From Ramlibacter rhizophilus (GTDB lineage: Bacteria; Pseudomonadota; Gammaproteobacteria; Burkholderiales; Burkholderiaceae_C), in contig NZ_SMLL01000003.1 in NCBI RefSeq assembly GCF_004681965.1, forward strand, positions 310,001 through 374,000: DNA of 64,000 nucleotides, written 5' to 3'. The position numbers and the translations under genes were made by a program. Positions 42,671 to 51,443 of this stretch are shown here, piece after piece (the first letter of the stretch is position 1; every line of letters begins with the position of its first letter). A model generated the notes under the pieces. It searched no databases, was not told where the DNA came from, and saw only the letters and a list, made by a program, of their open reading frames with translations.

Positions 42671-42939
42671 AGGGCCTGTTCACACTATTTTCGCGAGATG
42701 CGTTGCGGAGCAAAAAGGTCATGCGCAAGGCGCGAGTCCGCCGCCGGGGTCGGCCCCCGGCAAGGGCTCGCAACGCGGCGCATGGCCTTTTTGACCGCAA
42801 CCCGGAGGGAACGTGGCTGAAACAGCGCCACTCGTCGTTGCAGGCCTAGCCCAGGCGGCCAGCCTGGGCGTCGCCCTGCGCCTAGATTGGCGCTGTTTCA
42901 GCCGCGTTCGCACTCGTGAAAATAGTGTGAACAGGCCCT
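42671..42939. mobile_element. MITE-like element with 27-bp terminal inverted repeats
   Basis: 269-bp non-coding element. Left end AGGGCCTGTTCACACTATTT continues TTCGCGAG; the right end at 42913-42939 is its inverse with one mismatch. Flanking AGT triplets (42668-42670 and 42940-42942) look like a 3-bp target duplication. Two internal inverted pairs: AAAAAGGTCATGCGC (about 42712-42726) against GCGCATGGCCTTTTT (42778-42792), and GTGGCTGAAACAGCGCCA (42813 onward) against TGGCGCTGTTTCAGCC (42887 onward). No transposase. Removing the element plus one AGT would leave rhlE and apaH stop codons side by side. Confidence 0.85.
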
Positions 42940-42941
42940 AG

Positions 42942-43784
42942 TCACTCGTGCGGCTGCGCCTGCTCGCAGTCCACCTGGATCAATTCGTGCCGGGCAGGGT
43001 CCTGTGGGTCGATGCGCAGGGCGCTGAGGCACCCTCCCCACACGCAGCCGCTGTCCAGGGCCAGCAGCTTGGGCCGCAGCACCACGCCCAGCGTCGACCA
43101 GTGGCCCACCGCCATCACCTGCGCCTGCGTGCGCCGCCCCGGCACCATGAACCAGGGCAGGGTGCCTTCGGGGGCGTTGTCCGGCGTTCCGCTGGCCTTC
43201 AGGTGCATCACGCCGTCCGGCGTGCAGAAGCGAAGCCGCGTGAGCGCATTGACGACGATGCGCAGCCGATCGAAGCCCGTGAGCGCATCGTCCCAGCGGT
43301 CGGGCAGGTTGCCGAACATCTGCGCCAGGAACTCGTCGTAGTCCCCGGACTGCAGGGTGCGCTCCACCTCGCCGGCCAGGGCCATCACCTGCGCGGCGTC
43401 CCACTGCGGCAGCACGCCGGCGTGCACCATCAGCAGCCCGTGTTCGCGGATCGCGAGCGGCCGGTGGCGCAGCCAGTCGAGCAGCGCCGCGCGGTCGGGC
43501 GCGGCGAGCACCGCGTCCATGGTGTCGCGCGGGTGCGGGCTGCGGTGGCCCTGGGCCACGGCCAGCAGGCTGAGGTCGTGGTTGCCGAGCAGGCACTGCG
43601 CGCTCTGGCCGTAGTGCATCAGCCGCCGCAGCACCTGCGCCGAGGCCGGCCCGCGATTGACCAGGTCTCCCAGCAGATAGATCGTGTCCCGGCTCGGGGA
43701 GTACGCGATCTTGTGCAGCAGGCGGCCCAGTGCGTCGTCGCAGCCTTGCACGTCACCGATCAAGTAGAGTGCCATGGTCTGCAT
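42942..43784 (-). CDS. apaH: Bis(5'-nucleosyl)-tetraphosphatase, symmetrical
   Basis: Ap4A hydrolase of 280 residues, cleaving diadenosine tetraphosphate to two ADP and also able to decap Np4-capped RNA. Metallophosphatase motifs: YLIGDVQGCDDALG (residues 7-20), LLGDLVNRGP, CLLGNHDLSLL, VMVHAG-like LLMVHAGVLPQWD, and AVGHWSTLG. Normal length. The stop overlaps the right flank of the MITE. Its start is 14 bp from the divergent CorC-family gene. Confidence 0.96.
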   Translation of the reverse strand: MQTMALYLIGDVQGCDDALGRLLHKIAYSPSRDTIYLLGDLVNRGPASAQVLRRLMHYGQSAQCLLGNHDLSLLAVAQGHRSPHPRDTMDAVLAAPDRAALLDWLRHRPLAIREHGLLMVHAGVLPQWDAAQVMALAGEVERTLQSGDYDEFLAQMFGNLPDRWDDALTGFDRLRIVVNALTRLRFCTPDGVMHLKASGTPDNAPEGTLPWFMVPGRRTQAQVMAVGHWSTLGVVLRPKLLALDSGCVWGGCLSALRIDPQDPARHELIQVDCEQAQPHE

Positions 43785-43798
43785 TCTCCCGCGCCCTG

Positions 43799-45082
43799 AT
43801 GGAAGTCGTGTTCATCGCCTTTTTGACGCTGCTCAATGGCGCCTTCGCCATGTGCGAGATGGCGCTGGCCTCGGCCCGGCGGGGGCGCCTGGCCGCCATG
43901 GCCGAGGACGGGGACCGGGGCGCGCAGACGGCGCTGTCCATGATGGACGAGCCCACGCAGTTCCTGTCCACCGTGCAGGTGGGCATCACCTCCATCGGCC
44001 TGCTCAATGGCATCGTGGGCGAGGCGGCTTTCAGCGGGGGCCTGAGCGCCTGGATGGTGACGGTCGGCCTGAGCGACGCCGTCGCCAGCGTCCTGGCCAC
44101 CGTGGTGGTGGTGGCGGTCATCACCTACGTGACCATCGTGTTCGGGGAGCTGGTGCCCAAGCGCATCGCGCAGATGTACCCCGAGTCCATCGCCCGCTGG
44201 ATGGCCCGGCCCATGGGCGGCCTCGCGCGCGCGGCCTCCCCCTTCGTGCGCCTGCTCTCGGCCACCACGCGCGGCGTGCTCAAGCTGCTGGGCGTCGCGC
44301 TGGACCGCCCCGCCATCACCGAGGAGGAACTCGCGCACAGCCTGGCCGAGGGCGTGGACGCCGGGCTCATCGAGCAGCACGAGCGCCAGATGGTGCAGAA
44401 CGTCTTCCACCTGGACGAGCGGCCGCTCACCTCCATGATGATCCCGCGCTCGGACATCGAGTGGCTGGACGCCAGCCTCACGGTGGCCGAATGCCTGGCC
44501 CGCGCCGGCCGCGAGGACGGGCACTCCTGGTACCCCGTGTGCCGCGGCTCGCTGGACAACGTGCTCGGCCTGGTGAGCGTCTCGCGGCTGCTGTCCCTGG
44601 GCGCCGACCAGCACGCGGGCGCGGTGGAGGCGCACGTGGTCCCCGCCGCCTTCCTGCCCGAGACGCTCAGCGGACTGGAACTGCTGGAGCAGTTTCGCGC
44701 ACAGGCGGCGCGCATCGTGCTGGTGGTGGACGAGTACGGCGTGGTCCAGGGCCTCATGACCCCGCGCGACCTGCTGGAGGCGATCACCGGCGAGCTGCAG
44801 CCCGAGCAGCAGACCGAAGCCTGGGCCACCCGGCGCGAGGACGGCTCCTGGCTGCTGGACGGCACCATGCCGGTCTCCGAGCTCAAGGCGCGCCTTGCGA
44901 TCCGCGAGCTGCCCGAGGAGGATCGCGGGCGCTACAACACGCTGGCCGGCCTGCTCATGGCGGAATCGGGCCACCTGCCCGGTGTGGGCGAGCGCATCGA
45001 GTGCGCCGGCTGGAGCTTCGAAGTGGTCGACCTGGACGGCAAGCGCATCGACAAGGTGCTGGCGGTGTTCACCCCCGCCTGA
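43799..45082 (+). CDS. HlyC/CorC family CNNM-type transporter
   Basis: Membrane protein of 427 residues: N-terminal DUF21/CNNM domain (about residues 1-175, helices beginning VVFIAFLTLLNGAFAMCEMALAS, with GELVPKRIAQMYPE), a CBS pair (about residues 200-330, MIPRSDIEWLD and VVDEYGVVQGLMTPRDLLEAI), and a C-terminal CorC_HlyC domain (GRYNTLAGLLMAESGHLP). CNNM proteins export or sense Mg2+ and other divalent cations. Upstream in-frame start at 43730 would overlap apaH, so ATG 43799 is used. Confidence 0.92.
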   Translation: MEVVFIAFLTLLNGAFAMCEMALASARRGRLAAMAEDGDRGAQTALSMMDEPTQFLSTVQVGITSIGLLNGIVGEAAFSGGLSAWMVTVGLSDAVASVLATVVVVAVITYVTIVFGELVPKRIAQMYPESIARWMARPMGGLARAASPFVRLLSATTRGVLKLLGVALDRPAITEEELAHSLAEGVDAGLIEQHERQMVQNVFHLDERPLTSMMIPRSDIEWLDASLTVAECLARAGREDGHSWYPVCRGSLDNVLGLVSVSRLLSLGADQHAGAVEAHVVPAAFLPETLSGLELLEQFRAQAARIVLVVDEYGVVQGLMTPRDLLEAITGELQPEQQTEAWATRREDGSWLLDGTMPVSELKARLAIRELPEEDRGRYNTLAGLLMAESGHLPGVGERIECAGWSFEVVDLDGKRIDKVLAVFTPA

Positions 45083-45119
45083 TTCATTGGCGGATTCGAA
45101 CCACGGGAAAGGAGGGCGC

Positions 45120-45875
45120 ATGGCCGCGCCGACGTTCTATGTGAAACCTGCGCTGATCGACCGGGAGCGGCACCGCGCGCTGCGCGTGCGCCGCGACGCC
45201 GGCTTCGGATTCGCCGCCGGCGCCCACGCCATGCCCCTCGCGGCCGCGGAGTTCAAGGAGGCGTGCAAGGAGTACGCCATCGTCTTCGCGCGCGGCGCGC
45301 AGGGCGTGGAGCCCCAGGTGTTGCTCGGGCTGCGGGACGGCGAGAACCTTTTCGTCGATGCCGCGGGACACTGGGACGCGCGCTACTTGCCCGCCTTCGT
45401 GCGGCGCCATCCCTTCGTGCTGGCGGAGCTGCCGAACCGGTCCCTGGGCGTCTGCGTGGACGAGGCCTTTGCCGCACCGGGCGGCACCGAAGGCGACAGC
45501 CTGTTCGACGCCGAAGGCCGCGAGACGCCGTTCCTGCGGCAGTCCATCGATTTCCTGGAGCGCTTCCAGCACGAATGGGAGCGCACCCGCGCCTTCTGCC
45601 AACGCCTCGACCAGGCCGGCGTGCTGCAGGCCATGAACGCGCGCGCCGAACCGGCCGGCGGCGGCACGTTCGACCTGCAGGGCCTGTGGGTGGTGGACGA
45701 GCAGCGCCTGCGCGCGCTGGATGACCCCACCGTACTGGCGTTCTTCCGCGCCGGCGAGCTGGAGCTCATCGGCATGCACCTGCTGTCGCTGTCGAACCTG
45801 CAGGGGCTGCTCGTGCGGCTGGACGAATGCAAGCGTGCAGGAGCAACGACTCCCTCCCCCTCTGGGGGCGGGTAG
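45120..45875 (+). CDS. SapC family protein
   Basis: Protein of 251 residues of the SapC family (a name from the Campylobacter S-layer region; function in most bacteria unknown). Family pattern: FAAGAHAMPLAAAEFKEACKEYAIVFA (about residues 30-56), ENLFVDAAGHWDARYLPAFVRRHPFVLAE, LFDAEGRETPFLRQSIDFL, and FRAGELELIGMHLLSLSNLQGL. GGAGG lies 4 bases before the ATG. The last about 10 residues (TTPSPSGGG) and the stop codon are encoded by the C/G-rich repeat, implying the repeat altered the C terminus. Confidence 0.88.
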   Translation: MAAPTFYVKPALIDRERHRALRVRRDAGFGFAAGAHAMPLAAAEFKEACKEYAIVFARGAQGVEPQVLLGLRDGENLFVDAAGHWDARYLPAFVRRHPFVLAELPNRSLGVCVDEAFAAPGGTEGDSLFDAEGRETPFLRQSIDFLERFQHEWERTRAFCQRLDQAGVLQAMNARAEPAGGGTFDLQGLWVVDEQRLRALDDPTVLAFFRAGELELIGMHLLSLSNLQGLLVRLDECKRAGATTPSPSGGG

Positions 45876-45953
45876 GGTGGGGGCCCGCGCGCCGACTACG
45901 CTGCTTCCCGCGGGCCCCCATCCCAGCCTTCCCCCAGAGGGGAAGGGGCGAAC
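45850..45953. repeat. C/G-rich interspersed repeat, copy 3
   Basis: CTCCCTCCCCCTCTGGGGGC, then GCCCGCGCGCCGACTACGCT and CCCCCATCCCAGCCTTCCCC before AGAGGGGAAGGG. It has the same block order as at 26.3 and 37.8 kb. It overlaps the end of the SapC gene and lies between convergent genes. Confidence 0.8.
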
Positions 45954-45956
45954 CCC

Positions 45957-46340
45957 TCAGGTCCGCGCTGTCGCCCGCTGCAGGGCCGGCGCGCTGCGTG
46001 GCTGGGGGTCTCTCAGGGGCGAGGCCGGCAGCTCGATCACCTCCACCACGCGATCGCGCCGCAGCGTGTCGATCAGCGCGTCCAGTTCCTCGGGCGCCAG
46101 CCGGGACTGCTCCAGCATCCAGCCGCGGTCCACCGGGCGCACGCTCATGGTGGACATGAGCCGCCACACCCGGGCGTTGCATTGCGACGGCGGCAGGGTC
46201 GGCCAGGCGCGCAGGCGGTAGGCCACGGACTCGCGGGGCAGGGCGGCCGGCTCGCGCGCCGGCTCCTTGCGCACTGCCAGACCGGCCGAATGGCAGGCCT
46301 TGCGGGCCCACAGTTGCAGCGTGTCGAAGGCGGAGTTCAT
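45957..46340 (-). CDS. Hypothetical protein
   Basis: Predicted cytoplasmic protein of 127 residues, start ATG at 46338-46340 (MNSAFDTLQLWARKACHSAG). The middle holds NARVWRLMSTMSVRPVDRGWM, then an acidic helix LAPEELDALIDTLRRDRVVEVIEL. No signal peptide or membrane segment. I recognise no family; regular protein-like composition without low complexity supports its being real. It starts 97 bp after the GH5 gene stop on the same strand. Confidence 0.55.
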   Translation of the reverse strand: MNSAFDTLQLWARKACHSAGLAVRKEPAREPAALPRESVAYRLRAWPTLPPSQCNARVWRLMSTMSVRPVDRGWMLEQSRLAPEELDALIDTLRRDRVVEVIELPASPLRDPQPRSAPALQRATART

Positions 46341-46437
46341 GCCCCCACTGTCGCGGGTTCGCGCGCCGTGGGGCTAATGCAGTGGATGGTCGTGCTTAAG
46401 GATTTTTCTTATCAAGTTCCGGCTGCCGCAGCAGGGC

Positions 46438-47526
46438 TCAATCCAGCAGCGCCCCGCGGATCGGCTCCACCCAGCTGTTCGTCTCCGGGTTCCACACCCC
46501 CGAGAAATCGGAGGCGAGCTCCCACCAGGTCCAGCCGATGCCGCGCTTTTCGGCCTCGTCGCGCATGTGGCGCGCCCAATTGACGCGCGAGCGCATGTCG
46601 CCCTTGCTGTAGGCCCCGAACTCGCCCAGGTGCAGCGGCACGCCGTGCTTGCGGTTCCAGTCCCGCGCGGCCTCCAGGGTCTCGGTCATCTCGCGGCGCT
46701 GGCGCGCGTCGCAGCAGGGAATGCCGGCGGGAAGGGGCGGCTTGCGCCACTCCACGCCCTGGTGCGTGAAGTTGAAGGGCTCGTAGGTGTGGATGGCCAC
46801 GATCAGGTTCGGGTCCTTCGGCAGCTTCAGGCGCGGCAGCTCCTTCACGTTGTTCCAGGAGCCCGGGCCGATGATCACGGCGCGATCCGGATTGGTCTGG
46901 CGCACGACGGCCAGGGCCTTGGCCGCCAGCTCGTTCCAGGGCTCGCCATCGAGCTTGCCGTTGGGTTCGTTCAGCAGCTCGAAGACCAGGCGGTTGGGCC
47001 GGTCCTTGTAGCGCGCGGCGATCTGCCGCCACATGTTGAGGAAGCGGGTCTCCACCACGGCCGGATCGACCTTGAACTCGTGCCGGTGCAGGTCGTTGCC
47101 CGACAGCTGCATGTAGTGGTGCATGTTGAGGATGACGTAGGCGTTGCGGCGCAGGAGGCCGTCCACCACCTCGTCCACCCGGCGGGCGAAGGCCTCGTCG
47201 ATGGTGGCGTCGGCCGTGGGCGCCGCATGGTTGCTCCAGCGCACCGGCACGCGCACGGTGCGGAAGTGCCGCGCGGCGAGGTCCACGTAGCGCGGCTCCG
47301 CCTTGACGCCCCAGTCGCCCTCCCGGGGGGCCTCCAGCATGTTGCCCATGTTGATGCCGCGGCCCAGCGAATGGGCCAGCTCGCAGGTCTGCGGGCTCAC
47401 GGCCTTGCAGCTTTGCCGGGCCGGCCCGGGATCGTCGGCGCGTGACAGGCTCACCGCCCAGCCGCCGCCGATCAGCGGCAGCGACAGGAGCAGTGCGATG
47501 AAGGCCCAGCGCAGCTTGGGTTGCAT
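46438..47526 (-). CDS. GH5 glycoside hydrolase (cellulase-like)
   Basis: Exported or membrane-anchored glycosidase of 362 residues. N-terminal hydrophobic segment (WAFIALLLSLPLIGGGWAV, residues 7-25), then a TIM barrel with GRGINMGNMLEAPREGDWG, FRTVRVPVRWSNH, acid/base Glu187 in LLNEPNG and nucleophile Glu302 in LGEFGAYSKGD. This is the family 5 endoglucanase pattern. Cys271-Cys272 could form a disulfide. It is a single gene without cellulose-synthase or other glycosidase neighbours, so its polysaccharide target is unknown. Confidence 0.92.
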   Translation of the reverse strand: MQPKLRWAFIALLLSLPLIGGGWAVSLSRADDPGPARQSCKAVSPQTCELAHSLGRGINMGNMLEAPREGDWGVKAEPRYVDLAARHFRTVRVPVRWSNHAAPTADATIDEAFARRVDEVVDGLLRRNAYVILNMHHYMQLSGNDLHRHEFKVDPAVVETRFLNMWRQIAARYKDRPNRLVFELLNEPNGKLDGEPWNELAAKALAVVRQTNPDRAVIIGPGSWNNVKELPRLKLPKDPNLIVAIHTYEPFNFTHQGVEWRKPPLPAGIPCCDARQRREMTETLEAARDWNRKHGVPLHLGEFGAYSKGDMRSRVNWARHMRDEAEKRGIGWTWWELASDFSGVWNPETNSWVEPIRGALLD

Positions 47527-47656
47527 GGAAATCTCCCTGACCTGATGACCTGCGCATTCTTGGTCAGCCGGCGCACGCGTGGGGGCGGCGGGCGCGTAAC
47601 GGAATGCAGGGCAGAGCTGTTCCGGCCGCTTGCGGCGAGGGTTTCCACTAGCCAAA

Positions 47657-47676
47657 ACTGTACACGTCCGAACAGT
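47657..47676. promoter_or_regulatory. Possible operator upstream of acyl-CoA ligase-liv operon
   Basis: Inverted repeat ACTGT-N10-ACAGT, 37-57 bp before the ligase start, within the only A-rich patch (CCAAAACTG) of that intergenic region. TetR-family sites can look like this; no regulator gene is adjacent apart from the Crp/Fnr gene downstream of the operon. Short arms make this tentative. Confidence 0.3.
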
Positions 47677-47713
47677 CGGCCTGAGGCAGCCGCACCAAGA
47701 ATGCGCCCTCAGC

Positions 47714-49660
47714 ATGAACCGCGACGCCGACTCCACTTTCCCGCAGCGCCTCTTGCACCATGCGACACACCAGCCGCAGCGGGCGGCCATCCGCGAGAAG
47801 GAATACGGCATCTGGCAGACCCTGGGCTGGCAGGACCTGGCCACGCTCGTGGAGCACCTCGCCTGTGGCCTGCACCGGGCGGGCTTCGCGGCCGGCGAGC
47901 ACCTCGTGCTGGTGGGCGCGAACCGCCCGCGCCTGTACGCCATGATGCTGGCCGCGCAGGCGCTTGGCGGCATCGCCGTGCCCCTGTACCAGGACGCGGC
48001 GGCGGCCGAATGCGTGTTCCCGATCACCAACGCCAACATCCGCTTCGCCTTCGCCGAGGACCAGGAGCAGGTGGACAAGCTGCTGGAGATCCGGCCGCAG
48101 TGCCCGCAGCTCGCGCACATCTACTACGACGACCCGCGCGGCCTGCGCAACTACCGGGCGCCGGGGCTCGTGTCGGTGGACCAGCTCGTGGCCGACGGCG
48201 CCGAGGCCGCGTCGCGAGAGCCGGGCTTCTTCAGGGCCAAGGTGGAGGCCGGTCGGCCCGACGATGTGGCCGCCATGTTCTTCACCTCGGGCACCACCGG
48301 CCAGCCCAAGGGCGTGGTCCACACCCACCGCACGCTGCTGGACCGCGCCTTTGCCGGCGCCGAGTTCGACCGCCTCACCGAGCGCGAGGAAGTGCTGGCC
48401 TACATGCCGCCGGCCTGGGTCGGCCAGAACATCTTCAGCTATGCGCAGTGGCTCGCCTGCGGCTACGTGGTGAACTGCCCCGAGTCCGCGGCCACGGTGA
48501 ACATCGACCTCAAGGAGATCGGGCCGACCTACTACTTCGCGCCGCCGCGCATCTTCGAGGGCATGCTCACCAGCGTCATGATCCGCATGGAAGACGCCGG
48601 CGCAATCAAGCGCGGCATGTTCCACGCCTTCATGAAGCTCGCGCGCCGCGTCGGCCCCCGGCTGCGCGACGGCCAGCCGGTGGGCCTGCTGGACCGCATC
48701 GGCTACGCGCTCGGTGACGTGCTGGTCTACGGCCCGCTGCGCAACAACCTGGGCTTTTCGCGCGTGCGCGTGGCCTACACCGCCGGCGAGGCGATCGGGC
48801 CGGATCTTTTCAGCTTCTACCGCGCCATCGGAATCAACCTCAAGCAGCTGTACGGCTCCACCGAGACGGCGGTGTTCGTGTGCATGCAGCCGGACCACCA
48901 GGTCAAGGCCGACACCGTGGGCGTGCCCTGCCGGGGCGTGGAGATCCGGGTGGAGGATGGCGGGGAAATCCTGGTGCGCTCGCCGGGGCTGCTGCGCGAG
49001 TACTACCGCAACGAGGCCGCCACGCGCGAGGTCAAGACCGAGGACGGCTGGTACCGCACAGGCGACGCCGGCTTCCTGGACGCGCAGGGGCACCTGAAGA
49101 TCATCGATCGCGCCAAGGACGTCGGGCGCCTGGCCGGTGGCGCCATGTTCGCGCCCAAGTACATCGAGAACAAGCTCAAGTTCTTCCCGCACATCAAGGA
49201 AGCCGTGGCGGTGGGCGACGGCCGCGACAGGGTCTGCGCCATGATCAACATCGACTTCGAGGCCGTGGGCAACTGGGCCGAGCGGCGCAACCTGCCCTAT
49301 GCCGGCTACACGGACCTGGCGGGCAAGCCGCAGGTGCTGGAGCTGGTGCGCGAATGCGTGGAGCAGGTCAACGCCGACCTGGCCGCCGACGAGCGCCTGT
49401 GCGACTCGCAGATCCACCGCTTCCTCGTGCTGCACAAGGAGCTGGACGCCGACGACGGCGAGCTCACGCGCACCAACAAGGTCCGCCGCGGCCACGTGGC
49501 CGAGAAGTACAAGGTGCTGGTGGATGCGCTCTACGCGGGCCTGCCCGAGCAGTTCATCGAGACCCAGGTGAAGTTCGAGGACGGGCGCACGGGCACCGTG
49601 AGCGCCACCCTGAAGATCGTGGATGCGCGCACCTTCGCGCCGGTGAAGGCGGCGGCATGA
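47714..49660 (+). CDS. AMP-dependent acyl-CoA ligase (long-chain type)
   Basis: Acyl- or aryl-CoA synthetase of 648 residues. Adenylation motif MFFTSGTTGQPKGVVHTH (about residues 193-210), a YGSTET motif (LKQLYGSTETAVFV), DGWYRTGDAGFLDAQGHL, and the hinge IDRAKDVGRLAGG. Such ligases commonly head a livGHMKF operon in Burkholderiales, where they activate the imported carboxylic acid. An upstream in-frame start at 47630 exists, but conserved sequence begins near ATG 47714. The stop overlaps the ATP-binding subunit gene (ATGA). Confidence 0.92.
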   Translation: MNRDADSTFPQRLLHHATHQPQRAAIREKEYGIWQTLGWQDLATLVEHLACGLHRAGFAAGEHLVLVGANRPRLYAMMLAAQALGGIAVPLYQDAAAAECVFPITNANIRFAFAEDQEQVDKLLEIRPQCPQLAHIYYDDPRGLRNYRAPGLVSVDQLVADGAEAASREPGFFRAKVEAGRPDDVAAMFFTSGTTGQPKGVVHTHRTLLDRAFAGAEFDRLTEREEVLAYMPPAWVGQNIFSYAQWLACGYVVNCPESAATVNIDLKEIGPTYYFAPPRIFEGMLTSVMIRMEDAGAIKRGMFHAFMKLARRVGPRLRDGQPVGLLDRIGYALGDVLVYGPLRNNLGFSRVRVAYTAGEAIGPDLFSFYRAIGINLKQLYGSTETAVFVCMQPDHQVKADTVGVPCRGVEIRVEDGGEILVRSPGLLREYYRNEAATREVKTEDGWYRTGDAGFLDAQGHLKIIDRAKDVGRLAGGAMFAPKYIENKLKFFPHIKEAVAVGDGRDRVCAMINIDFEAVGNWAERRNLPYAGYTDLAGKPQVLELVRECVEQVNADLAADERLCDSQIHRFLVLHKELDADDGELTRTNKVRRGHVAEKYKVLVDALYAGLPEQFIETQVKFEDGRTGTVSATLKIVDARTFAPVKAAA

Positions 49661-50499
49661 AGATCGAGGCGGAGACCCGTTCCATGACCGGCCCCAACCC
49701 TCCCGTCCCCGGCGGCATGCGCAGGCCCTTCGGCGAAGTGGTGCTGGAGGTGGAGAACATCTCGCTGTCCTTCGGCGGCGTCAAGGCGCTGTCGGACATT
49801 TCGTTCGACGTGCGCGAGCACGAGGTCCGCGCCATCATCGGCCCCAACGGCGCCGGCAAGAGCAGCATGCTCAATTGCATCAATGGCGTGTACCAGCCGC
49901 AGCAGGGCGCCATCCGCTTCCGGGGCCGCGAGTTCCGGCACATGAACTCGCGCCAGGTGGCCGAGATGGGCGTGGGCCGCACCTTCCAGAACCTGGCCCT
50001 GTTCAAGGGCATGAGCGTGCTGGACAACATCATGACCGGCCGCAACCTCAAGATCCGCAGCAACCTGCTGCTGCAGGCCCTGCGCATCGGGCCGGCCGAG
50101 CGCGAGGAGATCCGCCAGCGCGAGTTCGTCGAACACATCATCGACTTCCTGGAGATCCAGCCCTGGCGCAAGACGCCGGTGGGCCAGCTGCCCTACGGCC
50201 TGCAAAAGCGAGTGGACCTGGGCCGGGCCCTGGCCATGGAGCCGCAGGTGCTGCTGCTGGACGAGCCCATGGCCGGCATGAACGTGGAGGAGAAGCAGGA
50301 CATGTGCCGCTTCATCCTGGACGTGAACGACGAGTTCGGCACCACCGTGGTCCTCATCGAGCACGACATGGGCGTGGTCATGGACATCAGCGACCGCGTG
50401 GTGGTGCTGGACTACGGTCGCAAGATCGGCGACGGCACGCCGCAAGAGGTGCGCGCGAACGAAGACGTGGTCCGGGCCTACCTGGGCACGTCGCACTGA
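49657..50499 (+). CDS. livG: ABC transporter ATP-binding protein (LivG type)
   Basis: ATPase subunit of 280 residues. Walker A GPNGAGKSS (about residues 67-75), Q loop GRTFQNLALFKG, signature-like LPYGLQKRVDLGRALA (LSGG replaced by LPYG), Walker B VLLLDEPMAGM, and the switch His in IEHDMG. Start ATG 49657 overlaps the ligase stop. Together with livH, livM, livF and the receptor it forms a complete hydrophobic amino acid/carboxylate uptake system of the branched-chain type. Confidence 0.93.
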   Translation: MKIEAETRSMTGPNPPVPGGMRRPFGEVVLEVENISLSFGGVKALSDISFDVREHEVRAIIGPNGAGKSSMLNCINGVYQPQQGAIRFRGREFRHMNSRQVAEMGVGRTFQNLALFKGMSVLDNIMTGRNLKIRSNLLLQALRIGPAEREEIRQREFVEHIIDFLEIQPWRKTPVGQLPYGLQKRVDLGRALAMEPQVLLLDEPMAGMNVEEKQDMCRFILDVNDEFGTTVVLIEHDMGVVMDISDRVVVLDYGRKIGDGTPQEVRANEDVVRAYLGTSH

Positions 50500-50512
50500 G
50501 GGTCGGCAAGAG

Positions 50513-51442
50513 ATGGGCTTCTTCCTTGAAACGCTGCTCGGTGGCCTCATGGCCGGCATGCTGTACGCGCTGGTCGCGCTGGGCTTCGTGCTGATCTTCA
50601 AGGCCTCCGGCGTCTTCAACTTCGCGCAGGGTGCCATGGTGCTCTTCGCGGCGCTGGCCATGGCGCGCTTCGCCGAATGGGTGCCGGCCTGGACGGGCCT
50701 GGACAACAAGATCGTCGCCAACGTGCTGGCCTTCCTGCTGGCCGGCGCGGTGATGTTCGTCGTGGCCTGGCTGGTCGAATTGCTGGTGCTGCGGCGGCTG
50801 GTGAACCAGGAGGCGGCGACGCTGCTCATGGCCACGCTGGGGATCACCTACTTCCTGGAAGGCGTGGGCCAGACGATCTTCGGCAGCAGCATCTACAAGA
50901 TCGACATCGGCATGCCCAAGGACCCGGTGATCGTCTTCGACCAGGTGTTCCAGGGCGGCATCCTGATCAACAAGGAGGACGTCATCGCCGCCTGCATCGC
51001 GGCGGGGCTGGTGGCGCTGCTCACGCTGTTCTTCCAGAAGACTGGCACCGGCCGCGCGCTGCGCGCCGTGGCCGACGACCACCAGGCCGCGCAGTCCATC
51101 GGCATTCCGCTGGACCGCATCTGGGTCATCGTCTGGTGCGTGGCTGGCGTGGTGGCGCTGGTGGCCGGGATGATCTGGGGCAGCAAGCTGGGCGTGCAGT
51201 TCTCGCTGGCCACCGTGGCCCTGCGCGCGCTGCCGGTCGTCATCCTGGGCGGCCTCACCTCGGTGCCCGGCGCCATCATCGGCGGGCTCATCATCGGCGT
51301 GGGCGAGAAGCTCTCGGAGGTGTACATCGGGCCGCTGGTGGGGGGTGGCATCGAGATCTGGTTCGCCTACGTGCTGGCCCTGGGCTTCCTGCTGATTCGT
51401 CCGCAAGGCCTTTTTGGCGAAAAGATCATCGACAGGGTCTGA
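50513..51442 (+). CDS. livH: Branched-chain-type ABC permease (LivH type)
   Basis: Inner-membrane permease of 309 residues, about eight helices. GGLMAGMLYALVALGFVLIFKASGVFNFAQGAM at the N terminus and the conserved cytoplasmic EAA-like stretch TGRALRAVADDHQAAQSIGI are characteristic. LPVVILGGLTSVPGAIIGGLI near the C terminus is the LivH signature. It sits 13 bp after livG, and livM starts one base after its stop. Confidence 0.95.
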   Translation: MGFFLETLLGGLMAGMLYALVALGFVLIFKASGVFNFAQGAMVLFAALAMARFAEWVPAWTGLDNKIVANVLAFLLAGAVMFVVAWLVELLVLRRLVNQEAATLLMATLGITYFLEGVGQTIFGSSIYKIDIGMPKDPVIVFDQVFQGGILINKEDVIAACIAAGLVALLTLFFQKTGTGRALRAVADDHQAAQSIGIPLDRIWVIVWCVAGVVALVAGMIWGSKLGVQFSLATVALRALPVVILGGLTSVPGAIIGGLIIGVGEKLSEVYIGPLVGGGIEIWFAYVLALGFLLIRPQGLFGEKIIDRV

Positions 51443-51443
51443 C

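Noticed and set aside
42719..42913. Short open frame in the MITE
   Set aside because: It spans internal inverted repeats and has no recognisable protein character or transposase similarity.
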